Origin: Gilichinskyi gelida | Lineage (GTDB): Bacteria; Acidobacteriota; Thermoanaerobaculia; Gp7-AA8 | Direction: 5' to 3' | Assembly (NCBI GenBank): GCA_038040385.1 | Contig: JBBPII010000006.1 | Location: forward strand, 62,001 to 126,000 | DNA: 64,000 bases | Shown: in pieces, positions 32,890 through 42,003 of the stretch | Position numbering within the stretch: the first letter of the stretch is position 1 | Layout of the letters: each line of letters begins with the position of its first letter | Notes under the pieces: model-generated | Database searches by the model: none | What the model was told of the DNA's origin: nothing | What the model saw: the letters and a program-made list of their open reading frames with translations, nothing else | Made by a program: the position numbers and the translations under genes

Positions 32890-33439
32890 CCAGCGCGAAC
32901 CGCCGCACCGGCGTGTGAATCGCTCCCTTCGGATTGAGCTCGCTCGAATAGAGCGTCACGGTGTCGACGGTGAAGGGCTGCGAGCGAAAGTCGCGCAGCG
33001 CCTTGTTGAAGATGTCGATCGACAGCGGCGGCCATCCTTCGCGCGTCCGCATGACGGTCAAGTGCGGCTTGAACTCGCTCTGATCGAGGTGAATCCCGGC
33101 CCGTTCGACAGCGGCGCGCACGCCGCGCGCGACAGTCTGGAAGCGCTCTTCCGGTTCGACGCCGATCCACCCCACGCGTGCGTGCCGCGGGTTGGGAAAG
33201 AACCCGCTGCCGCGTAGCGTGCCTTCGAATCGGCCGACGCCGCTCAGCTCCTGCTCGACGAGCGGCGCGAGCTGCTCGATGAGCGCCTCATCCTGCTCGC
33301 CCAGAAAAGCGAAGGTCAGGTGCTGCGTCTCCGGCCGCACCCACGTCGCGGGCGGCACTCTGGTCTTGACGGGAGAGACACGCTCGTTGAGCGCGCGAAG
33401 GACGTCCTCCGGAAACGCGGCGGCCAGGAAGAGACGCAT
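32834..33439 (-). CDS. thpR: RNA 2',3'-cyclic phosphodiesterase
   Basis: 201-aa member of the 2H phosphoesterase family. The two HxT motifs are HLTFAFLGE (about 42-50) and HLTVMRT (about 132-138), giving the paired catalytic histidines. ATG 33439 begins MRLFLAAAFP, the family start; the longer frame up to 33865 is inside the aspartase gene. The C-terminal LTPGPSPASGRGVPKAG is REP-encoded. Role: hydrolysis of 2',3'-cyclic phosphate ends of RNA. Confidence 0.9.
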   Translation of the reverse strand: MRLFLAAAFPEDVLRALNERVSPVKTRVPPATWVRPETQHLTFAFLGEQDEALIEQLAPLVEQELSGVGRFEGTLRGSGFFPNPRHARVGWIGVEPEERFQTVARGVRAAVERAGIHLDQSEFKPHLTVMRTREGWPPLSIDIFNKALRDFRSQPFTVDTVTLYSSELNPKGAIHTPVRRFALALTPGPSPASGRGVPKAG

Positions 33440-33462
33440 TTTTGGACGGCGGTCATTATGCG

Positions 33463-34851
33463 CTAGTCGCCCTGTCCGGCGAGGAACTGGGGGGTGAAGA
33501 TCCGCGCGATCTCCTCCTCCGACAGGATCTTCTTTTCCCGAAGGATCTGCGGGATCGGTTTGCCGGTCTTGACCGATTCCTTGGCGATCTCCGCGGCCCG
33601 CGCATATCCGATGAGCGGATTGAGCGCCGTGGCCAGCGCCGGGGAGCCGATGTAGTACGCCTCGCAGCGCTCCCGATCGGCCTCGATGCCGCGGATGCAC
33701 TTCTCCACGAACACCGGCAGAAAGTTCGTCAGGATCTGCATCGAGAAGTGAAGTTCGAATGCCATGAGCGGCATCATCACGTTGAGCTCGAGTTGCCCGG
33801 CCTGCACCGCGTAGTCGATCGCCGTCGCTCCGCCGATGACATGGAAGCAGACCTGGTTCATGCACTCCAGCATCGACGGGTTGACCTTCCCCGGCATGAT
33901 CGAGGAGCCGGGCTGCACCGCCGGGAGGAGGATCTCCGCGAGCCCGGTCTGCGGGCCGGAGGCGAGGAGGCGAAGATCGTTGGTGATGCGCGTCAGCTCC
34001 AGCGCCACGTTGCGCAGCGCCGACGACACCGCGGCGATGGGGAGCTGCGACTGCATCGCTTCGCGCAGGTCGTCGGTCGGCCGGAACGCGCTGCCGGTCA
34101 GGGCGTTGATCTGCTCGACCACCACGTTGCGGTATCCGCGCGGGGCGTTGAGTCCCGTTCCCGCCGCCGTGCCGCCGATGCCGAGGATGAAGAGCTCCAG
34201 CGAAGCGTCGACCAGCAGCCGGTTCGCCCGCTTGAGCGCCGCGCCGTAGGCCTTGAGCTCCTGGCCGAGCGTCATCGGCACGGCATCCTGCAGATGGGTG
34301 CGCCCCGACTTGATGACGTCGGCGAACTGCACGCCCTTTTCGTCGAGCGCGTTGGCCAGCCGCTGCAGCTCGGGGACCAGGCGGCCGAGCATCGACACCG
34401 CCGACAGCCGCATGGCGGTGGGGAAAACGTCGTTGGTCGACTGCGCCATGTTGACGTGGTCGTTCGGGTGCACCGGCTTGTATTCGCCGAGCCGGCCCCC
34501 TAGGGCGAGGTTGGCGAGGTTGGCGATCACCTCGTTGCAGTTCATGTTGAACGAAGTGCCGGCGCCGGCCTGGAAGACGTCGACCACGAACTGGCCGCGA
34601 TAGCCTTCGAAATCGCCAAGGATCTGGTCGCAGGCGCCGGCGATGGCGTCGGCGAGCTTCGGCTCCAGCTCGCCGAGCTGGCGATTGGCCAGGGCCGCCG
34701 CTTTTTTCAGGATGACGAAGGCGCGGATGAAGTCGGGATGCTCACGCAGTCCGCTGACCGGGTAGTTCTCGACGGCGCGCTGGGTCTGCGCGCCGTACAG
34801 CGCGTCGTCGGGGACGGCCACCGCGCCTAAGGTGTCGCTTTCGATTCGCAT
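33463..34851 (-). CDS. aspA: Aspartate ammonia-lyase-like enzyme (fumarase C superfamily)
   Basis: 462-aa homotetrameric lyase. Superfamily signatures: SGRTHLQDAVP (about 183), NMAQSTNDVFPTAMRL (about 135) and the signature loop GSSIMPGKVNP (about 313-323). The residues after the loop, CMNQVCFHVIGG and QAGQLELNVMMP, follow the aspartase pattern rather than fumarase C (EALTMV...QVxGN). The next operon upstream encodes class I fumarase, so a second fumarase is less needed; aspartase would turn aspartate to fumarate and ammonia. Aspartase versus fumarase C is inferred at moderate confidence. Confidence 0.75.
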   Translation of the reverse strand: MRIESDTLGAVAVPDDALYGAQTQRAVENYPVSGLREHPDFIRAFVILKKAAALANRQLGELEPKLADAIAGACDQILGDFEGYRGQFVVDVFQAGAGTSFNMNCNEVIANLANLALGGRLGEYKPVHPNDHVNMAQSTNDVFPTAMRLSAVSMLGRLVPELQRLANALDEKGVQFADVIKSGRTHLQDAVPMTLGQELKAYGAALKRANRLLVDASLELFILGIGGTAAGTGLNAPRGYRNVVVEQINALTGSAFRPTDDLREAMQSQLPIAAVSSALRNVALELTRITNDLRLLASGPQTGLAEILLPAVQPGSSIMPGKVNPSMLECMNQVCFHVIGGATAIDYAVQAGQLELNVMMPLMAFELHFSMQILTNFLPVFVEKCIRGIEADRERCEAYYIGSPALATALNPLIGYARAAEIAKESVKTGKPIPQILREKKILSEEEIARIFTPQFLAGQGD

Positions 34852-34852
34852 T

Positions 34853-35061
34853 TGTAGGGGCGCGGGGGCGCGCGCCCCCCCCCCCCCCGGGGGCGGGGGC
34901 GCGGGGGGGCCGCCCGACCCCGGCGGTGGGGCACGGAGCGCGCGCGCTGGGTNNNNNNNNNNGCCCCGTGCGGTTGTGTGGCTGGTGTGGTTTTGTTTGT
35001 GGGGGGGGGGGGGGCGGCCCCCCCGCCCGGGGGGGGGGGGGGGGGGGCGGGCCCCGCGCCC
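34853..35061. other. Assembly gap (10 N) in low-quality G/C homopolymers
   Basis: Ten N at 34953-34962 flanked by long G and C runs that do not resemble surrounding sequence and look like read errors. The outer borders read GTAGGGGCGCG (34853) and CGCGCCCCTAC (near 35054-35064), the ends of the REP repeat found whole at 59187-59220 and 59751-59784. The true sequence is probably a REP-bounded hairpin that failed to assemble. Confidence 0.85.
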
Positions 35062-35634
35062 CTACGCCTTCAGTGCTGCAAGTCGCGCGCGCGATTCTTC
35101 GAATACCTGCTCGTGCAGCGACTTTCCGTGCGCGTCCATGGTCACGATGGCCATGAAATCTTCCACCCACAAATGCCAAATCGCCTCGGGCGATCCGAGG
35201 TCCATCCAGTCGACGCCGTCGACACGCTTGACCGACGCCGCACAGACCTGCGCCGCGCCGCCGATGGCGTGGAGGTACACCGCGCCGTACTCCTTGCACG
35301 CCGCGAGCGTCTTCGGACCCATCCCGCCCTTGCCGATCACGCCGCGGATCTTGTAGTCGCGCATGACCTCCCACTGGTACGGCTCCTCGCGCGAGGAGGT
35401 GGTGGGCCCCGCGGCCTTGCACACCCACTGGTCGCCCTCCTTCACCATCACCGGGCCGCAGTGGTAGATGATTTGCCCTTCGAGGTCGACCGGCGGCTTC
35501 ACGCCGGTGTGCAGGCGATGGTGGACGGCGTCACGGCCGGTGTACAGGCGGCCGGTGATGGTGACGGTGTCGCCGACGTGGAGCGAGCGAATGGTCTCTT
35601 CGTCGACGGGGGTGGTGATCTTCAGTAGAGCCAT
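35062..35634 (-). CDS. Class I fumarate hydratase, beta subunit
   Basis: 190-aa subunit of the oxygen-sensitive [4Fe-4S] fumarase. Typical motifs: TGRLYTGRDAVHHRL (about 28-42), IYHCGPVM (about 55-62), AAGPTTSSRE (about 73-82) and the GKGGM loop near 102. ATG 35634 overlaps the alpha gene by 13 nt, so translation is coupled. The stop is beside the assembly gap but the reading frame is complete. Confidence 0.92.
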   Translation of the reverse strand: MALLKITTPVDEETIRSLHVGDTVTITGRLYTGRDAVHHRLHTGVKPPVDLEGQIIYHCGPVMVKEGDQWVCKAAGPTTSSREEPYQWEVMRDYKIRGVIGKGGMGPKTLAACKEYGAVYLHAIGGAAQVCAASVKRVDGVDWMDLGSPEAIWHLWVEDFMAIVTMDAHGKSLHEQVFEESRARLAALKA

Positions 35635-36533
35635 TCGCGTGCGTTTCCGGCGGCGTCCAGCGTGACGCCTCTGCGGCGGAACGCCCAGCACATGTAGGCG
35701 ATGGAGACGAAGAACGACGCCGGCAGGCGATTGAGCGTGCCGATCTTGCAGGCCAGGAGCGTCGTCTTGCCGCCGAAGCCCATGGGGCCGATGCCCGACT
35801 GATTCGCCTTCTCCACGATGCGCTCTTCGAGCGCCGCGAGCTCGGGATCGGCGTTCTGGTTGCCCATGGTGCGGAGGAGCTGTTCCTTGGCGTGCTCGTA
35901 GCCGGTGGCGCGGTCGCCGCCGATGCAGACGCCGAGGATGCCGGGGCCGCAACCCTGGCCCTGCGCCTGAAGGATGGCGTCGAGGACTGCGTTCTCCACG
36001 CCCTTGAGATCGCGGCCGCCGAGGTCGGGGTGGGGGAGGGAGTACTGCGCGTTCATGTTTTCGCAGCCGCCTCCCTTGAGCATCAACTTCACCTCCACAT
36101 GCGGCTTGCGCCATTGGTGGTAATGAAAAACAGGTGAGCCCGGCCCGGTGTTGTCCCCGGTGTTCTTGCCGGTCACGCTGTCGACGCTGTTCTGCCGCAG
36201 AGTTCCGACCTTCGTCGCTTTCCGCACCGCCTCGGTCGCCACATCCTGGAATTCGAGCTGGTCGTAGCCGACGGGGGTGTGGACATAGAAGAGGATCGAG
36301 CCGGTGTCCTGGCACAGCGGCAGCGAGCTATCGCGAGCCAGGCCGATGTTGCATCCGATGACGTTGAGCGCGACGTCAGCGTTGGACCCTTCCGCTTCGT
36401 TCTTGCGCGCCGCCGTGACTGCGGCGACGACGTCGTCGGGAAGCTGTGTCGAGGTGCGGCGGATCAGCTCGAGGAGGGTCTCGAAGAGGGCGGGCTCGTT
36501 CGAGACATCGCGAAGGGGTGCGGTAGCGGTCAT
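35622..36533 (-). CDS. Class I fumarate hydratase, alpha subunit
   Basis: 303-aa subunit that holds the cluster. Cys residues in VIGCNIGLARDSSLPLCQDTGS (about 60-80) and GQGCGPGILGVCIGG (about 193-207) are the family's cluster and active-site region; KGGGCENMNA near 150 is conserved. Together with the beta subunit it interconverts fumarate and malate. With the adjacent aspartase it would form a route from aspartate to malate. Confidence 0.93.
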   Translation of the reverse strand: MTATAPLRDVSNEPALFETLLELIRRTSTQLPDDVVAAVTAARKNEAEGSNADVALNVIGCNIGLARDSSLPLCQDTGSILFYVHTPVGYDQLEFQDVATEAVRKATKVGTLRQNSVDSVTGKNTGDNTGPGSPVFHYHQWRKPHVEVKLMLKGGGCENMNAQYSLPHPDLGGRDLKGVENAVLDAILQAQGQGCGPGILGVCIGGDRATGYEHAKEQLLRTMGNQNADPELAALEERIVEKANQSGIGPMGFGGKTTLLACKIGTLNRLPASFFVSIAYMCWAFRRRGVTLDAAGNAREWLY

Positions 36534-36578
36534 TGCGGTGGCTCCGGAGGCGAGTCTATCGCGCTCACGATTTGCGGG

Positions 36579-36974
36579 CTACCAGTGCACGACGGTGAGG
36601 CCGGCGATGTGATCGAAGCCACGGTCGTTCGTTAGGAGAGGGAGGTTGTGCTGGAGGCAGAGGGCGGCGATCCAGAGGTCGTTCAGTTTCGAGGGCGTGA
36701 TCGGCAGAACGTGGCGAATTCCTGCACGCATCTCGCCGTAAACACGTGCGGTGGCAACGTCGGGCGCCAATGGAATCCAGCCGTTCGTCTCGTTTTCGAG
36801 CAGGGCGATGTGGTGTTCAGGGCGCAGAGTGGACAACGCACCGAAATACAGTTCCCCCAAAACGGGAATGGGAAGATAGATGGTCTCGGCGACGCGCAGT
36901 TGAGGCGGTTTGGGTCGTCCTGCGCGCATCAGATCGACGACGGCACTGGTATCGACGGCGAACCGCTCAGTCAT
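36579..36974 (-). CDS. vapC: PIN-domain toxin (VapC family)
   Basis: 131-aa ribonuclease toxin. Acidic residues of the PIN fold: Asp in FAVDTSAVVDL (about 8), Glu in VLGELYFGA (about 40), Asp in SKLNDLWIAA (about 100) and Asp in LLTNDRGFDHI (about 118). ATG 36974 overlaps the antitoxin stop as ATGA. Chromosomal, between fumarase and a glycosyltransferase. Confidence 0.9.
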   Translation of the reverse strand: MTERFAVDTSAVVDLMRAGRPKPPQLRVAETIYLPIPVLGELYFGALSTLRPEHHIALLENETNGWIPLAPDVATARVYGEMRAGIRHVLPITPSKLNDLWIAALCLQHNLPLLTNDRGFDHIAGLTVVHW

Positions 36975-37186
36975 TTCTCGATTGGGAACGCTTCCTCGAT
37001 CGCGCGCTCAAAACGTTCTCCGTCTTCACCCACGAGAGTATCGGCAAGTGCCATCCATGGCCGCTCAGCAACAACTTTCTCCACGATCACCGAAACCTTC
37101 TCGTGGTCATCGAAGCCTTCGATCGGCTCGAGCAGCCGAAGCGTCTGGTGTTCGGCGTCGTATTCGGCTTTCACCACTTTGCCCAT
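36971..37186 (-). CDS. Antitoxin partner of VapC (DUF104-like)
   Basis: 71-aa protein: KVVKAEYDAEHQTLRLLEP is the start pattern of AF2212/DUF104-type antitoxins, followed by an acidic helix that would wrap the toxin. Located directly upstream of the toxin and coupled to it by a 4-nt overlap, the order usual for type II toxin-antitoxin operons. Confidence 0.8.
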   Translation of the reverse strand: MGKVVKAEYDAEHQTLRLLEPIEGFDDHEKVSVIVEKVVAERPWMALADTLVGEDGERFERAIEEAFPIEK

Positions 37187-37195
37187 TTCGCAAGT

Positions 37196-38059
37196 CTAAA
37201 GCATGGTGATGATGTCCTTGATTTCCTTCCCCTCAAAGCCTCGGAAGAGCGTCGGGAACGCCGTCTTCAGGACCGGCCCTTCGAAGCGCGACAACCTGGC
37301 GCGTCCGAGCCACGTCCGAATGGCGTTGATGGATTCTCGGCGCGCGCAGCAGCGCGTGAACAGCTCCTCGTAGCGCGGGCCGGAATGGCGGCGGTAGATC
37401 GCGGCGAGCTCTTTGAGGCGGCGGTCCCCGCCCGTCCCGCTCTTGTGCCCTCGATGCATGCGGTAGACGGCGAGGTATCGGTCGTCGGGGCGGAGGGCGA
37501 CGCCGGCGTCGCGGGCGCGGATGAACCAGTCCCAATCGAAGGCGAAGACCATCGACTCGTCGAGCGCGCCGGTGGCGTCCCATGCTTTGCGCGTCCAGAA
37601 AGTGCTGGGCTGGATGATGTAGTCGGCGAGCGCGGGATTCATCGTGGCGTGTCTGCGGCGGACGTCGCTCCCGTACGTGGACGCCGGCTCTTCGACGAGG
37701 TGGCGGCAGTTGCCGAACAGAACCTCGCCGCGGCTGGGGTCGAGCGTGGAGGCGACATGCGCGAGCGTGCCGGGGAGGTAGGTGTCGTCGGAGTTGAGCC
37801 AGGCCAGGATTTCCCCGGTCGCCTGGGCGAATCCCTGATTGATGGCCGCGGCCTGGCCGTGGTCCTTCTCGCTCACCCAGTGGGCGAGATGCCGCTCGTA
37901 CTTCCGGATGATGTCGACGCTGCCGTCGGTGCTCCCGCCGTCGAGGATGATGTACTCGAGATTCGGGTACTCCTGCCCGATCACCGAGAGGATCGTCTCT
38001 TCGAGGAAGTGCCCCTGATTGAGGGACGGCGTGACGACCGTGATCCGCGGGCAGGTCAT
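37196..38059 (-). CDS. Family 2 glycosyltransferase
   Basis: 287-aa GT-A enzyme. SIVxPSxNQG-type start (ITVVTPSLNQGHFLEETI), nucleotide-binding LDGGSTDGSVDII (about 39-51), and the metal-binding region LAWLNSDDTYLPG (about 86-98) are clear. No membrane segments. It would transfer sugar from a nucleotide donor; acceptor unknown. Located 9 bp downstream of the antitoxin start and divergent from clpB. Confidence 0.88.
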   Translation of the reverse strand: MTCPRITVVTPSLNQGHFLEETILSVIGQEYPNLEYIILDGGSTDGSVDIIRKYERHLAHWVSEKDHGQAAAINQGFAQATGEILAWLNSDDTYLPGTLAHVASTLDPSRGEVLFGNCRHLVEEPASTYGSDVRRRHATMNPALADYIIQPSTFWTRKAWDATGALDESMVFAFDWDWFIRARDAGVALRPDDRYLAVYRMHRGHKSGTGGDRRLKELAAIYRRHSGPRYEELFTRCCARRESINAIRTWLGRARLSRFEGPVLKTAFPTLFRGFEGKEIKDIITML

Positions 38060-38115
38060 GAAAGCGCGCTCTCTTCTTGCACGCCCGGAATGGGCGGAAA
38101 CCTTTGCCGGTTAAA

Positions 38116-38138
38116 AGTTGAGTCTACTCGACTCAACT
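38116..38138. promoter_or_regulatory. HAIR-type operator (HspR site) of clpB
   Basis: Perfect inverted repeat with 9-bp arms (AGTTGAGTC and GACTCAACT) and a 5-bp spacer. The core TTGAGT-N7-ACTCAA matches the HAIR operator recognised by the heat-shock repressor HspR. It ends 12 bp before clpB ATG, so repressor binding would block transcription. Confidence 0.8.
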
Positions 38139-38150
38139 CTGAGGTAAACC

Positions 38151-40772
38151 ATGAATTTCAACAAGCTTACAGTCAAAGCGCAGGAGGCGGTCGTCGAAGG
38201 GCAGAACCTCGCCCGCGGCGCCAGCAACCCGGAAGTCACTCCCGAACATCTGCTCATCGCTCTCCTGCAGCAGGAGGGCGGCATCGTCGCGCCGATCCTC
38301 AACAAGCTCGGCCTGAACGCGGGCTCGATCGAAGCTGAAGTCGCGGCAGAGGTCGCCAAGTTCTCCAAAGTAGGCGGAGCTTCCGCCGAGCCGATCATCG
38401 GCAACACGCTGAACAAGGTCTTCGACGCGGCGTTCAAGGCCGCCGACGACTTCAAAGACGAGTACGTCTCCACCGAACACCTCCTCCTCGGCATCGTGCA
38501 GACCAGGAACGTGACGGCCGCGCAGATCCTGAAGCGCCACGGCGTGACGGCCGACGCGGTGCTCAAGGCCCTGCAGTCGGTGCGCGGTACGCAGCGCGTC
38601 ACCGATCAGAATCCCGAGGATAAGTACCAGGCGCTCCAGAAGTATGGGCGCGATCTGACGGAGCTGGCCCGGCGCGGGAAGCTCGACCCGGTCATCGGCC
38701 GCGACGAGGAGATCCGCCGCGTGATCCAGGTGCTCTCGCGGCGAACGAAGAACAACCCGGTGCTGATCGGCGAGCCGGGTGTCGGCAAGACGGCCATCGT
38801 CGAGGGGCTGGCGCGCCGCATCATGGAGGGCGACGTCCCCGAAGGTCTCAAGAACAAGCGCGTGGTGGGCCTCGACCTCGGCGCGATGGTCGCCGGCGCA
38901 AAGTATCGGGGCGAGTTCGAAGACCGCCTCAAGGCGGTAATCAAGGAAGTGGAGGAGAGCGACGGCAACGTCATCCTCTTCATCGACGAGCTGCACACCC
39001 TGATTGGCGCGGGCGCGGCGGAAGGGGCGATGGACGCCTCGAACATGCTCAAGCCGGCTCTGGCGCGCGGCGAGCTGCGCGCCATCGGCGCCACCACGCT
39101 CAACGAGTATCAGAAGCACATCGAGAAGGACGGCGCGCTCGAGCGGCGCTTCCAGCCGGTGTTCGTCGGCGAGCCGACGGTGGAGGACACCATCGCCATC
39201 CTCCGCGGGCTCAAGGAGCGCTACGAAGTCCATCACGGCGTCCGCATCCAGGACTCCGCGATCGTCGCGGCGGCCACCCTGTCCCAGCGCTACATCACCG
39301 ATCGCTTCCTTCCGGACAAGGCCATCGATCTCATCGACGAGTCGGCGGCGCGCCTGCGGGTGCAGCTCACCTCGAGTCCCGAGCAGATCGATGAGCTCGA
39401 GCGCCGCCGGCGGCAGCTGGAGATCGAGCTGATGTCGCTGCAGAAGGAGAAGAGCGCGTTCGCCAACGCGCGGAAGGCGGAGATCGAGTCGGAGATGGCG
39501 GAGCTGAAGGAGAAGATCTCCGGACTCCGCGCCCAGTGGGAATCGGAGAAGGCGGTCATCGACCAGATCAACGATCTGAAGAAGAAGCTGGAAGAGACGC
39601 GCGAGGCCGCCAGCCGCGCCGAGCGCGAAGGCGATCTGAACAAGGCCGCGCAGCTCCGCTACGGCGACGTCCCCCGCATCGAGAAGGATCTCGACACCGC
39701 GAACGCCCGCCTCGCCGAGATGCAGAAGGGCGGCGCGCTGCTGCGCGAGGAAGTGACCGACGAAGACATCGCGGAGATCGTCTCCAAGTGGACCGGCGTG
39801 CCGGTCACCAGGATGCTGGAGTCGGAGATCCAGAAGCTGGTGCGGATGGAAGACGAGTTGAAGAAGCGGGTGGTCGGGCAGGAAGAGGCGGTCCGCGCGG
39901 TCTCCAACGCTGTCCGGCGCTCGCGCGCCGGGCTGAAGGATCCCAGCCGACCGATCGGCTCGTTCATCTTCATGGGGCCCACCGGCGTGGGGAAAACCGA
40001 GCTGGCGCGCGCGCTGGCCGAGTATCTCTTCGACGACGAGGACGCCATGGTGCGCATCGACATGTCGGAGTACATGGAGCGCCACGCGGTGGCGCGGCTC
40101 ATCGGCGCGCCGCCGGGATACGTCGGCTACGAAGAGGGGGGGCAGTTGACGGAAGCGGTCCGCCGCCGGCCGTACGCCGTGATCCTGTTCGACGAGATCG
40201 AGAAGGCGCACCCGGAAGTCTTCAACGTGATGCTGCAGGTCCTCGATGACGGCCGGCTCACCGACTCGAAGGGGCGCGTCGTCAACTTCAAGAACACGGT
40301 CATCATCATGACCTCCAACGTTGGCGCGCAATACATCTTCGACTACCAGAAGTCGACGCAGTCGCCGCAGCAGGAAGCGGAGATGGAGCGCAAGGTGGAG
40401 GAGGAGCTACACCGGCATTTCCGGCCGGAGTTCCTCAACCGGATCGACGACGTGATCATCTTCCACGCCCTCGACATGGCGCACATCAAGCGGATCATCG
40501 AGATCCAGCTCCGCAAACTGGCGAAGCTGATCGCCGAGCGCGGGCTGACCATCGATATCAGCGAGGGGGCGAAGGACTTCCTGGCCCGCGAGGGCTACGA
40601 CCCCGCCTTCGGCGCGCGCCCGCTCAAGCGCGCGCTGCAGAAGTTGATCATCGATCCGCTGGCCATCAGGCTGCTGGAGGGGAAGTTCAAGGCGGGCGAC
40701 GTGGTCTTCGTCAATCTGATCGATGGGAAGCTGGAGCTGTCGCTGGAGCCGGAGCCGATGAGCGTGCATTGA
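38151..40772 (+). CDS. clpB: ATP-dependent disaggregase ClpB
   Basis: 873-aa Hsp100 chaperone that solubilises aggregates with DnaK. N-domain repeats cover about residues 1-145. First AAA+ has Walker A GEPGVGKTA (about 204) and Walker B VILFIDELH; the M-domain coiled coil spans about 410-530 (Glu/Lys/Arg-rich). Second AAA+ has GPTGVGKTE (about 609), VILFDEIEKAH and a C-terminal sensor 2 GARPLKR. GAGG lies before ATG 38151. Regulated by the upstream HAIR site. Its end overlaps the convergent membrane gene by 62 bp. Confidence 0.97.
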   Translation: MNFNKLTVKAQEAVVEGQNLARGASNPEVTPEHLLIALLQQEGGIVAPILNKLGLNAGSIEAEVAAEVAKFSKVGGASAEPIIGNTLNKVFDAAFKAADDFKDEYVSTEHLLLGIVQTRNVTAAQILKRHGVTADAVLKALQSVRGTQRVTDQNPEDKYQALQKYGRDLTELARRGKLDPVIGRDEEIRRVIQVLSRRTKNNPVLIGEPGVGKTAIVEGLARRIMEGDVPEGLKNKRVVGLDLGAMVAGAKYRGEFEDRLKAVIKEVEESDGNVILFIDELHTLIGAGAAEGAMDASNMLKPALARGELRAIGATTLNEYQKHIEKDGALERRFQPVFVGEPTVEDTIAILRGLKERYEVHHGVRIQDSAIVAAATLSQRYITDRFLPDKAIDLIDESAARLRVQLTSSPEQIDELERRRRQLEIELMSLQKEKSAFANARKAEIESEMAELKEKISGLRAQWESEKAVIDQINDLKKKLEETREAASRAEREGDLNKAAQLRYGDVPRIEKDLDTANARLAEMQKGGALLREEVTDEDIAEIVSKWTGVPVTRMLESEIQKLVRMEDELKKRVVGQEEAVRAVSNAVRRSRAGLKDPSRPIGSFIFMGPTGVGKTELARALAEYLFDDEDAMVRIDMSEYMERHAVARLIGAPPGYVGYEEGGQLTEAVRRRPYAVILFDEIEKAHPEVFNVMLQVLDDGRLTDSKGRVVNFKNTVIIMTSNVGAQYIFDYQKSTQSPQQEAEMERKVEEELHRHFRPEFLNRIDDVIIFHALDMAHIKRIIEIQLRKLAKLIAERGLTIDISEGAKDFLAREGYDPAFGARPLKRALQKLIIDPLAIRLLEGKFKAGDVVFVNLIDGKLELSLEPEPMSVH

Positions 40773-42003
40773 GGGCTGCGCCAGCCGCCATGAGCGTCAT
40801 GAGCAGCGGCGTCAGGAGCACGCGCGGGGCAGAGGAGCGAATCCAGAAGCTGGTGGGGTCATGGGGGCCGTGCAGATAGAAGTAGATCGTGGCGACGAAT
40901 GTGAGCGCCGCGATCGTGAGCGGCAAACGCGCGCGGCGGACATTGCCGACGACGATGACGATCAATGGCGCGATCCAAGGAATCCAGTACGCGTGGTAGT
41001 CGGCCATGCGCACCGTCGCCTTCAGAACTCGCCAGAAGTATTCGAGATGAATGGGTCCGCTGCCCCGGTATCCGTCCAGCAGGTTGTGGCGCGTCATGAC
41101 GAAAAGCCACGCGGCGAGCGGCACTGTCGCGAGAAGAACGGCCGCCGTGAGGACAAGCGGCCTCGATTTCAGGAGAAGCACGGCAATCAACACCGCGGCG
41201 GCGAAACTGGCGCCTTCGACTTTGGTGAGGGCGGCGCCGGCCACACCGATTGCAGTGACGATCCATTGCGCGCGGGAATCCTCGATGAAGAGCAGGCCGC
41301 CGACGGCGGTTGCCTCGAAGAAGAGCAAGAGAGGATCGGCCCCTCCGGCGACGAAGGCGCTGCCGAATGCCGAGGCGAGCGCCGCCGCCGTGAGAAGGCC
41401 GGCGAGGTCGCTTTGGGTGCCTGCGCGTACGATCGCCACGATGCCTGTCAGGCATACGCCAGCGAACAGCACTGCCGCCCACCACGAGAAACTCCTCGAC
41501 ACCGTATGCGACCACGCATAAAGGAGCGGAAGGAGCGGTGGATAGTCGCGGTGGGCGAGGAAGTTGTTGATGTCGGCGAGATACTGAAGATCGATTTTCC
41601 CGGCGCGAAAAAAGTGCACGCCTTTCGGCCCCCAGAAAAAGAGAAGATCGCCGCAAGTCTCACGCGCGGTGAGAAGGGCGTATGCAGTGACGGCGAGAAC
41701 GATCACAATCCCGGCCAGCGCAGGCGACCGCCAATTCGTGCGCCCTTCACGAATCCAGATGCGCCGGCTTGCCGCACCAGCGCATGCGAGCGCCGCGAAG
41801 GCGATGACCAGGCGCGTCCGGGACCATTGGACCCCGGCGATCGACATCAGCGACATCGTCAGAGCCACCATCAGCGCCCCGGCGGCGCCTGCCAACGCCA
41901 GCCGGCCGTCCAGAGAGAGGCGTCGCACGGCGTCGAAGCGCCACACGCCGATGCCGATCAACGGCAGCGCGAGGTAGGCGAAAAAGCCGAGGAAGTCGGT
42001 CAT
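40711..42003 (-). CDS. Multispanning membrane protein, GT-C-like
   Basis: 430-aa protein with about 10-12 hydrophobic segments. A large loop after the fourth segment contains FFWGPKGVHFFRAGKIDL and HRDYPPLLPLLYAW, an Asp/Arg/Tyr-rich pattern of lipid-linked-sugar glycosyltransferases of GT-C type (DUF2029/PMT-like). No definite family. The start overlaps the stop of the upstream gene by 4 nt; the C-terminus overlaps clpB's end. It may act with the GT2 enzyme nearby in envelope glycan assembly, which is inference. Confidence 0.6.
   Translation of the reverse strand: MTDFLGFFAYLALPLIGIGVWRFDAVRRLSLDGRLALAGAAGALMVALTMSLMSIAGVQWSRTRLVIAFAALACAGAASRRIWIREGRTNWRSPALAGIVIVLAVTAYALLTARETCGDLLFFWGPKGVHFFRAGKIDLQYLADINNFLAHRDYPPLLPLLYAWSHTVSRSFSWWAAVLFAGVCLTGIVAIVRAGTQSDLAGLLTAAALASAFGSAFVAGGADPLLLFFEATAVGGLLFIEDSRAQWIVTAIGVAGAALTKVEGASFAAAVLIAVLLLKSRPLVLTAAVLLATVPLAAWLFVMTRHNLLDGYRGSGPIHLEYFWRVLKATVRMADYHAYWIPWIAPLIVIVVGNVRRARLPLTIAALTFVATIYFYLHGPHDPTSFWIRSSAPRVLLTPLLMTLMAAGAALNARSSAPAPATAPASHRSD

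Noticed and set aside
38133..40331. 732-aa minus-strand open frame opposite clpB
   Set aside because: Antisense shadow; clpB on the plus strand has every expected motif.
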